Shown here: positions 42,552 through 47,522 of the stretch, in pieces
How positions within the stretch are numbered: the first letter of the stretch is position 1
Layout: each line of letters begins with the position of its first letter
Origin: Treponema sp.
Lineage (GTDB): Bacteria; Spirochaetota; Spirochaetia; Treponematales; Breznakiellaceae
Length of the DNA: 47,522 bases
Direction: 5' to 3'
Assembly: GCA_031255615.1 (NCBI GenBank)
Contig: JAIRSD010000058.1
Span: forward strand, 1-47,522
Notes under the pieces: model-generated
Seen by the model: the letters and a program-made list of their open reading frames with translations, nothing else
What the model was told of the DNA's origin: nothing
Databases searched by the model: none
Program-made: the position numbers and the translations under genes

Positions 42552-43840
42552 CAGAGCTTCCCCTGAGAAGAATAGATTACCCTGGCGAGGGGAAGCCCGG
42601 AAGGGCAGACCAGCTCGCAGCAGCCGCAGCCGTGGCAGGGCTCCCCCGCCTCCCCAGGGCCGTTTTCCGGCGGCAGGTTGGAAACCATCCTCTTGTAGAA
42701 TTCCTCCGGATCAAGACCCACCGGGCATACCCGGCGGCACTCCCCGCAGCCGATGCAGTTCCACCTTCCCCAGGTCCCCGCCTGCCTGCTCAGGGAGGCA
42801 AAGATCGCGAAACTCGTCTTTACCACCGGTTCGTCAAGGTCCGACACAATTCTGCCTTGCAGGGGGGAACCGGAGGCAATATGCCGGGGCTTGCCCACGA
42901 ATCCCCCGCACTCGGCAAAAACCTCGCCGATCCGGGTTCCGATGCGCACCCGCATCACCTGGGGATTCTTAACCGCCGAACCGCCCACCGCCACATAACG
43001 GTCCAGAATCGGTTTCCGCAGCCGCACCGCGTCGTGGACCGCCGCCAGGGTCCCGGGCCCCAGCATCAACAGGGGGCCCAGGACAGCCTGTTCCCGCTTC
43101 TCATAGTCCCGCAGGGCCAGTTCCAGCTCCCGGTAGTTCCGCTGGGGGTAGCGGGAACCGGTAAGCACCAGGGAAGCGGGGAGAGCGCCGCCGGCCTCCT
43201 GGAGGAAGAGATTCCCCAATTCCTGTTCCCGGCGCGAAAAGGCAAAGACGATGCGTTCCGCCCCGGCTATCTTCGCGGCGATAAGGCTTCCCTCCACCAC
43301 CGCCCTGCAACGCTCCCGGCAGAGTACATAATCCGCCGCAAGCCAGGGATCGTCGAAGACGCAGCGGACCACCAGGGAAAGATTCTTGCGGACATTCTCC
43401 GCCGGGGCCAGTATCTGGGCCGCGGCGCGGCCGGAACCTTCCATTTCTACAATACCGAAATCGGATACGATGCGCCGTAAATCCTGGGGGGAAAGGTTTT
43501 CCCAGGGAAAAATTTCTTCCCTCCTTCCCAGCTTTTCAAAGTACCCCCCCATGCGGATCACCAGGGCCTCAATCTCCCGTCCGTAGGCGTTCTTCCAGGA
43601 AACCTTCCGAATCACCTTGCCGGGGACCGGGGCGTGAATATTGGGGGAACCCCAGCCAATGAGCATCCCCTCCTTCACCGTGTCTCCGATGGAGACCACC
43701 GCGGAGACACGGCCGCCCCCTTCCTGAGTCAGGGGAATGACCGAGATGGTAGGGAGAAAGGCGACTACGCTGGAATCCCGCCGGGGGACCGTGGGATCTT
43801 CGTATGAAATCCCCCCACGGGGGAATGAATACACGTTCAT
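42551..43840 (-). CDS. rnfC: RnfC-like subunit, iron-sulfur sites kept, NADH/FMN loop lost
   Basis: The product (429 residues) carries both [4Fe-4S] motifs of RnfC near its C-terminus: CIGCGECRRVCPVG (about 360-373) and CHGCGCCELVCPSG (about 400-413). The N-terminal hybrid domain (SVIPLTQEGGGRVSAVVSIG, APVPGKVIRKV) and VGGSAVKNPQVMRVRIGTRI also fit. In NADH-oxidising RnfC the flavin/NADH site is formed by G-x-GG-A-x-FPT and by NxxECEP; the aligned stretches here are GIVEMEGSGRAAAQIL and VVRCVFDDPWLAADY. The site therefore looks destroyed, so NADH is unlikely to be the donor. It starts at 43840 on the stop of the 580-residue gene (TGATG). Confidence 0.82.
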   Translation of the reverse strand: MNVYSFPRGGISYEDPTVPRRDSSVVAFLPTISVIPLTQEGGGRVSAVVSIGDTVKEGMLIGWGSPNIHAPVPGKVIRKVSWKNAYGREIEALVIRMGGYFEKLGRREEIFPWENLSPQDLRRIVSDFGIVEMEGSGRAAAQILAPAENVRKNLSLVVRCVFDDPWLAADYVLCRERCRAVVEGSLIAAKIAGAERIVFAFSRREQELGNLFLQEAGGALPASLVLTGSRYPQRNYRELELALRDYEKREQAVLGPLLMLGPGTLAAVHDAVRLRKPILDRYVAVGGSAVKNPQVMRVRIGTRIGEVFAECGGFVGKPRHIASGSPLQGRIVSDLDEPVVKTSFAIFASLSRQAGTWGRWNCIGCGECRRVCPVGLDPEEFYKRMVSNLPPENGPGEAGEPCHGCGCCELVCPSGLPLARVIYSSQGKL

Positions 43841-45582
43841 CAGGCGGCTATCCGTTTGTCATAGTAGGGGTTTACTTTTTTCCATCCCCCGTACCTGCCG
43901 GTCAAGGGGGGAAAAAGCAGAAGAAGGGCCAAGAGGGGGGACGCCAGGTCTGCCGGCGCCGACGGCGGGGAAAACGCGGTGCGTCCGGTCCCGTCCGGAT
44001 CCTGGGATTCCCAGGCGGCCAAAAAACCGCTGAGTTCCGCCAGGGGGAAGGGGGGGATTTCCCGGCCCTCCCTTTGCTCCGGGACGGCAAGGCTTCCGAT
44101 TACCAGGCCGTCCTCCCCCAGGGTGTAGCGGAAATAACCGGCATCCGGGCTTTGGGGATTCCCCTCCCCCGGATACCGCAGGGGCCGGAGGGAAAAACCG
44201 GTCTGGAACAGGACGTGGGCCTGGTAATCCTCCTCCGTGACCGGGGGGCCCCAGTCCGGGAGAAGACGGCGCGGTGCGTGTACGTCCCTCCCCAGGAAAC
44301 TGGAAAGGGCCGCCAGGCAGGACGCCAGGGCGAAGGGCAGTATAAGGCCGGCGCCGCCCCGCTTTTCCCAGAGGCTCCCGGCCCCGAATCTCCGGTCCGG
44401 CTTCAAGGAAGCCCTGAACCCCAAGCGGCGGGGGAGAATCGGCAGGGGCACAAAACGGCAGGAGCCGTAGGAAAACTTCCCCCCCCGGCTCTCGGGGGCC
44501 CCGGAAAGAACCTTGCCGCGGAGGGGGAATTTCCGGCGGACTTCAATGCCTAGGGAACAGCAGTAGATCGCCGAGAGGGCCAGGAAATTTAGGAAGGCCA
44601 AGAGGGGGGGCACGGCGCTGAAATAGAGGATAAGGGCCGCCGGCAGAATCAGAATCAGGGGAAGGCCGGAGAGGAACCAGGACCGGTAAGACCCAATCTG
44701 CCGCCGGGCATTGACAGGTGAATCCTCTTTTAAGAGATACACCCACCATTCCTTCAGGGGATCGGCGAAAAGGGCCCCCAGGGACAGGAACAGGGCAAGG
44801 AAGGCGAAACCCGGCGCCCCCCAAAGACTCAGGGGAAGCATTACGGGGCCGAGGAGGAGAAGGCGCCGCCGTTTTGCGGGGACTCCGGAAGGGGCCCCGC
44901 GGAAAAACCGGCGGCGGAGGCCGGATTCTTCCCCGGTTGGGCCGGATTCTTGCCGATTACCCGGCGGCCGGCGGCCGGCGAGGAAGATCAGGGCCGCCCC
45001 CCAGGCCAAAACAAAGAGGAGGATCCGCAGAACCGCCGGGCTGCTCCGAGCTTCCAGCCGGAGAAGGAAGGATTCGGCCCCGCCCGGCGGGGAACCGGAG
45101 GCCGAAGGAAGGGGCAAAACCGCGGCCAGGGCGGCGTCCACCCGTTTTTTAAGCCGCGCCCCGGGATCGGGAAAGGACAGGGGGCCGAAAAAACCGCTGT
45201 CCAGGGGGATAAAGAACCAACGTTTCCCGTGGCGGACAAAAAAATTCATAAGTTTTTCCGCATACCCGTCCCGCCGGGGATCGAAGGACTCCAGCCGGCC
45301 TTCGTACTCTTCCAGGGGAACCCGTTCCAAGTCTTCAAAACTGTTCAGGAACACCCATTGGGAAGACGCCGACACCGCCGGCCGGCCCAGGGCCCTTTCC
45401 AGGGCTTCCGCCGCGTCCCGGTCAGGAACCTCCGCGTCCAGGGCAAGGGCGGCATAGGATCCAAAGCGTCCTTGATCGGTGCCGGAAACAGGGGCCGGAT
45501 AATGGTAAAGGGAAAAGAAAAAGATCATCCCCCCGGCAGCGAGGGAACAGAGGAACAGGCCGGGGGTAAACAATCTGCTCAT
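43840..45582 (-). CDS. Large membrane protein of unknown function heading the rnf genes
   Basis: I do not recognise a family. The product (580 residues) has a signal-anchor-like start (GLFLCSLAAGGMIFFFSLYH, about 8-27), an extracytoplasmic domain of about 155 residues (containing DAEVPDRDAAEALERALGRP and KLMNFFVRHGKRWFFIPLDS), then membrane segments at about 183-202, 240-272 and 302-345, and a second soluble part (about 420-545) before a last hydrophobic stretch near 545-560. It contains no ferredoxin-like Cys clusters, so it does not replace RnfB. It shares its stop with the rnfC start and begins six bases after the PAP2-like gene; translation is coupled, which suggests it belongs to the same complex. 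Confidence 0.75.
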   Translation of the reverse strand: MSRLFTPGLFLCSLAAGGMIFFFSLYHYPAPVSGTDQGRFGSYAALALDAEVPDRDAAEALERALGRPAVSASSQWVFLNSFEDLERVPLEEYEGRLESFDPRRDGYAEKLMNFFVRHGKRWFFIPLDSGFFGPLSFPDPGARLKKRVDAALAAVLPLPSASGSPPGGAESFLLRLEARSSPAVLRILLFVLAWGAALIFLAGRRPPGNRQESGPTGEESGLRRRFFRGAPSGVPAKRRRLLLLGPVMLPLSLWGAPGFAFLALFLSLGALFADPLKEWWVYLLKEDSPVNARRQIGSYRSWFLSGLPLILILPAALILYFSAVPPLLAFLNFLALSAIYCCSLGIEVRRKFPLRGKVLSGAPESRGGKFSYGSCRFVPLPILPRRLGFRASLKPDRRFGAGSLWEKRGGAGLILPFALASCLAALSSFLGRDVHAPRRLLPDWGPPVTEEDYQAHVLFQTGFSLRPLRYPGEGNPQSPDAGYFRYTLGEDGLVIGSLAVPEQREGREIPPFPLAELSGFLAAWESQDPDGTGRTAFSPPSAPADLASPLLALLLLFPPLTGRYGGWKKVNPYYDKRIAA

Positions 45583-45587
45583 GGGCT

Positions 45588-46076
45588 TTACAGAATCGCA
45601 AAGGCTATGGCGATAAAAAGGCCCAGCAAGCCCCCCACCGCCGCTTCCAGGGGGGTATGCCCGTGGACTTCCTTCAGGGGATGGAAATCCACATCCAACT
45701 GTTCCGACACCTGCTTGCCCAGCACGTTGAGGACCCGGGCCTGGAGGCCGGAAGAACGTCTGACCCCCAGGGCATCCCGAATAACCACCAGGGCGAACCA
45801 GAAAGAAATTTGAAAAAGGTTAGACCCAATGCCTTCCACCAGGGCGGCGGAAGCGGCCATGGAGGAAACAAGGGCCACATGGCTTGAAGGCATGCCGCCG
45901 GTGCGCCAAACGAGGGTCTCGATTACTTCCTTGGCGCGTTTTTTCCTGGATTTGAGCAGCATAATAACCGTCTTGATCAGCTGGGCCGTTAAAAAACTGG
46001 TCAAAGAGGAAAGAAATATGGGATTCTCCACAAATGCTCTGACAGACAGGGTCCTCAAGGGCATAGCAACGGACAT
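45588..46076 (-). CDS. Divergent PAP2-like membrane protein (DUF212/YuiD type)
   Basis: The product (162 residues or slightly fewer) is a small membrane protein of the acid-phosphatase/vanadium-haloperoxidase-related DUF212 family: NPIFLSSLTSFLTAQLIKTV, WRTGGMPSSHVALVSSMAAS (about 58-77), VIRDALGVRRSSGLQA and HPLKEVHGHTPLEAAVGGLL. The His of PSSH and the final GHTPLE are the phosphatase-like positions. Its substrate is unknown; it could act on a lipid phosphate. The start is uncertain: the ATG at 46076 coincides with the predicted transcription start, and 46064 is an in-frame alternative; relatives start even closer to NPIFL. It heads the run with the rnf-like genes. Confidence 0.82.
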   Translation of the reverse strand: MSVAMPLRTLSVRAFVENPIFLSSLTSFLTAQLIKTVIMLLKSRKKRAKEVIETLVWRTGGMPSSHVALVSSMAASAALVEGIGSNLFQISFWFALVVIRDALGVRRSSGLQARVLNVLGKQVSEQLDVDFHPLKEVHGHTPLEAAVGGLLGLFIAIAFAIL

Positions 46077-46081
46077 GCTAT

Positions 46082-46110
46082 ATAATTCTCCATGAAAGTT
46101 AGGTTGTCAA
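46082..46110 (-). promoter_or_regulatory. Promoter of the PAP2-rnf operon
   Basis: On the minus strand a perfect TTGACA (46110-46105), 17 bases and AATTAT (46087-46082) precede the first ATG of the operon by five bases. Just upstream is a stable stem, CCCGCC-AGGGC pairing with GCCCT-GGCGGG (46118-46141), which could insulate the operon from upstream transcription or bind a regulator. Confidence 0.6.
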
Positions 46111-46195
46111 TGACCGTCCCGCCCAGGGCGGCCCTGGCGGGCTGTTTCACGATTCCGGGGGGGTAAAAAAATTTGGAGTCCCTCGGCGGGGCTAG

Positions 46196-46280
46196 TACCT
46201 TGCTTATCCTAAATCACCGGATAAGCGAAACGACCGGGAACAGGAATATTGACCACTAAGGCGCACAAAGGAACACGAAG
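46196..46280 (-). repeat. Second dispersed repeat, copy 2
   Basis: Inverted copy of the block at 6875-6960, with CCTGTTCCCGGTCGTTTCGC, GCTTATCC pairing with GGATAAGC, and AAGCAAGGTACTAGCC. The palindrome is better here (8 perfect pairs). It lies between the rnf operon promoter and the insertion-sequence remains. Confidence 0.75.
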
Positions 46281-46291
46281 GAATGAAAAGC

Positions 46292-47056
46292 TGTGATCGC
46301 CAAGACTTTATCTGACACTTGAATTGAACTCATGCGGGCTGTCCGTCAGTTTCATCGCAGCCAATCAGTTTTTCTCTGGCTAACGGTATCGAATCCATGA
46401 AGGTCTGCATCGGCGTCTTCCCATAACAGTATTTCCCGCTGTGCGTCCGCTCCTCATTATACTGCCGCACCCATTGGTCAAGGTCAAGCTGTATTTCAGC
46501 GATGCTCCGGTATACCTTCCTCCTGAACGCCGCCGCATAGAACTCGTCTTTGCAGGTCTTGTTAAACCGTTCGCATATACCGTTGGTCTGGGGGGATTTC
46601 GCTTTTGTTCTGGTGCGGTCAATGTTTTCAACCTCCAGATACAGGGCATACTCATGATGTTCCCGGTTCCCGCAATACCCGCTGCCGCGGTCGGTCAAGA
46701 CCCGCAACAGCGGAAGTTCATGTGAATCAAAAAAGGGAATAACCACGTCATTGAGCATATCGGCGGTCGCCAGGGCGTTCTTCCGGCCATACAGCTTGCA
46801 GCATGCTGCTTTGCTATAGGCGTCGATGAAGGTCTGCTGGTAGATGTGTCCCACCCCCTTGATATTCTCCACATAATACGTATCCTACACCCCCAAATAC
46901 CCCGGATGTTCAGTCTCTATCCCCCGTGGGCTTTTTTTTCTTCTTTCGCCCGCTCAAGGGCGGCAAGCCAGCTCTCGGTCAGTATGAGGTTTTCCTGCGC
47001 CGTCTTCGCCTCAAGTGCCCGCAGCCACCCTTTGAAGGCTGCCGTGTCATCTAAAA
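46292..47056 (-). pseudogene. IS481-family transposase remnant
   Basis: The reading frame 46330-46872 gives IKGVGHIYQQTFIDAYSKAA, RVLTDRGSGYCGNREHHEYA, KAKSPQTNGICERFNKTCKD and YNEERTHSGKYCYGKTPMQT, the integrase-core DDE domain of IS481-type transposases. It is broken: an amber stop at 46885-46887 replaces Gln in the family's Q-D-T-Y-Y-V, and one base is missing near 46920, which breaks the AHGE-IETEHPGYLG junction. Before that, WLAALERAKEEKKAHG of the same family remains. The N-terminal HTH part is gone. Bases 46292-46317 (TGTGATCGCC...) look like a terminal inverted repeat. Not functional. Confidence 0.85.
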
Positions 47057-47200
47057 CTACACAATTATTGGGTAGAGGCATTTTTTAGTGCGGGCGTCGT
47101 TGGCGGTAAAGTGCCAGTCAACGCCCTTCTGGCCAGCGTTCCGCCGTGTTTCCCACACAGACAATTCTTTATTGCGGAGCATTTGGTTTAATACCCCGCA
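47057..47200 (-). pseudogene. IS630-family transposase C-terminal fragment
   Basis: About 45 residues remain, ending in WETRRNAGQKGVDWHFTAND and ARTKKCLYP, which match the C-terminal end VDWQFTTxDARxKLKRLYP of IS630-type (Tc1/mariner-like) transposases. The catalytic domain is absent. It is fused at both sides to parts of other insertion sequences. Confidence 0.7.
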
Positions 47201-47226
47201 GCTTTTCCTAAACTTGACCCACAGAA

Positions 47227-47522
47227 TCATGCGAGGTACTCCCGGTACGCCAGTAGGATATGCAGCTTCATCAGCCCTATCCATACTGTCTTCACTCCGG
47301 GAGGGCCGTCACTGGTCGCCCGTTTCGGCCCTCCCAACCATCCCAGGTAATCTACCGCTTCTTTTATCCTGTACGGCTTCTTTGGCTCCTTCTTGGCCTT
47401 ATTCGCTGCACAATACAACAATTTCCACTCATCTTCTCCTAAAAGGAGGGAACAGGGCAGGCAGGGCGTAAGCCGCGCCGCATAGGCCATGTTCAGTATC
47501 ATTACCGCGATGATTGAGTACA
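47227..47522 (-). pseudogene. IS4-family (Tn5-like) transposase C-terminal part, cut by window edge
   Basis: The frame is open to the window edge and gives YSIIAVMILNMAYAARLTPC, DEWKLLYCAANKAKKEPKKP and LGGPKRATSDGPPGVKTVWI before the stop at 47227. This is the C-terminal dimerisation region of IS4/IS50-type transposases, in which GDGEPGxKTLWRG is conserved. The rest lies outside the window, so it could be intact upstream. I list it as a pseudogene because it abuts other fragments with no intact end visible. Confidence 0.65.

Noticed and set aside
43804..45813. Several long plus-strand frames opposite the 580-residue membrane gene
   Set aside because: The gene there has high GC at third positions, which removes stops on the other strand; the products are Arg/Pro/Gly-rich and domain-free. 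The minus-strand frame is coupled to rnfC and has membrane segments.

Overview
The window is a high-GC stretch of spirochaete chromosome, most likely a treponeme (Treponemataceae). The evidence is the combined gene content: an 802-residue cytidylate kinase-ribosomal protein S1 fusion of the kind known from Treponema, an intact mreBCD-mrdA-rodA cell-shape operon, an archaeal-type UMP kinase, spirochaete-style cyclic-nucleotide-binding and TPR proteins, and RnfA/C/D/E/G homologues. The exact species cannot be read from the sequence.

Layout. 1-389: 5' part of an ISAs1-type transposase cut by the window edge. 646-6516 (minus): cysS, an ECF sigma factor, its zinc-finger anti-sigma factor, a secreted protein, a transglutaminase-like lipoprotein and a UMP kinase, apparently one transcription unit. 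6989-9245 (plus): murB and a dual cyclic-nucleotide-domain protein. 9489-17022 (plus): scpA, scpB, an rRNA pseudouridine synthase, cmk-rpsA, a GAF/sigma-54 activator, a membrane TPR protein and a lipoprotein. 17115-26058 (minus): TPR protein, mreB, mreC, mreD, mrdA, rodA and a radical-SAM protein. 26144-33641 (minus): YkgJ-type Cys-cluster protein, metallo-beta-lactamase-fold protein, mltG, dnaG, rpoD, a zinc-ribbon coiled-coil protein and the RNase P RNA gene. 33730-39759 (minus): FemX-like transferase, metG, and a GH57-like protein that seems to have lost its catalytic residues. 39840-46076 (minus): a PAP2-like membrane protein, an unknown 580-residue membrane protein and rnfC-D-G-E-A, coupled by 1- to 4-base overlaps. 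46292-47522: remains of three different insertion sequences.

Two things stand out. First, the Rnf operon has no rnfB, and in the products of the other five genes the residues that would bind FMN/NADH (RnfC), covalent FMN (RnfD and RnfG) and the membrane [2Fe-2S] cluster (RnfA and RnfE) are missing by motif comparison, while the two [4Fe-4S] motifs of RnfC are kept. It looks like an Rnf-shaped membrane complex stripped of most of its electron path. Second, the intergenic spaces carry a dispersed modular element made of short constant linkers (GGGCGCAT, CCGGGCTATCCGCT, CTATCCCTTGCGCGGGCG) separating perfect palindromes. The palindrome sequences can differ completely between copies while the pairing is kept. 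Six copies are visible; one lies inside a reading frame and two in opposite orientation bracket metG.

A third pattern is promoter placement. Several -35/-10 pairs (before cysS, the cyclic-nucleotide-binding gene, scpA, metG, the PAP2 gene and the mre operon) end only 5-13 bases before the start codon, which predicts leaderless or nearly leaderless mRNAs, whereas genes inside operons mostly have Shine-Dalgarno sequences or overlap the gene before. All functional statements rest on motif reading by eye; no database search was run.
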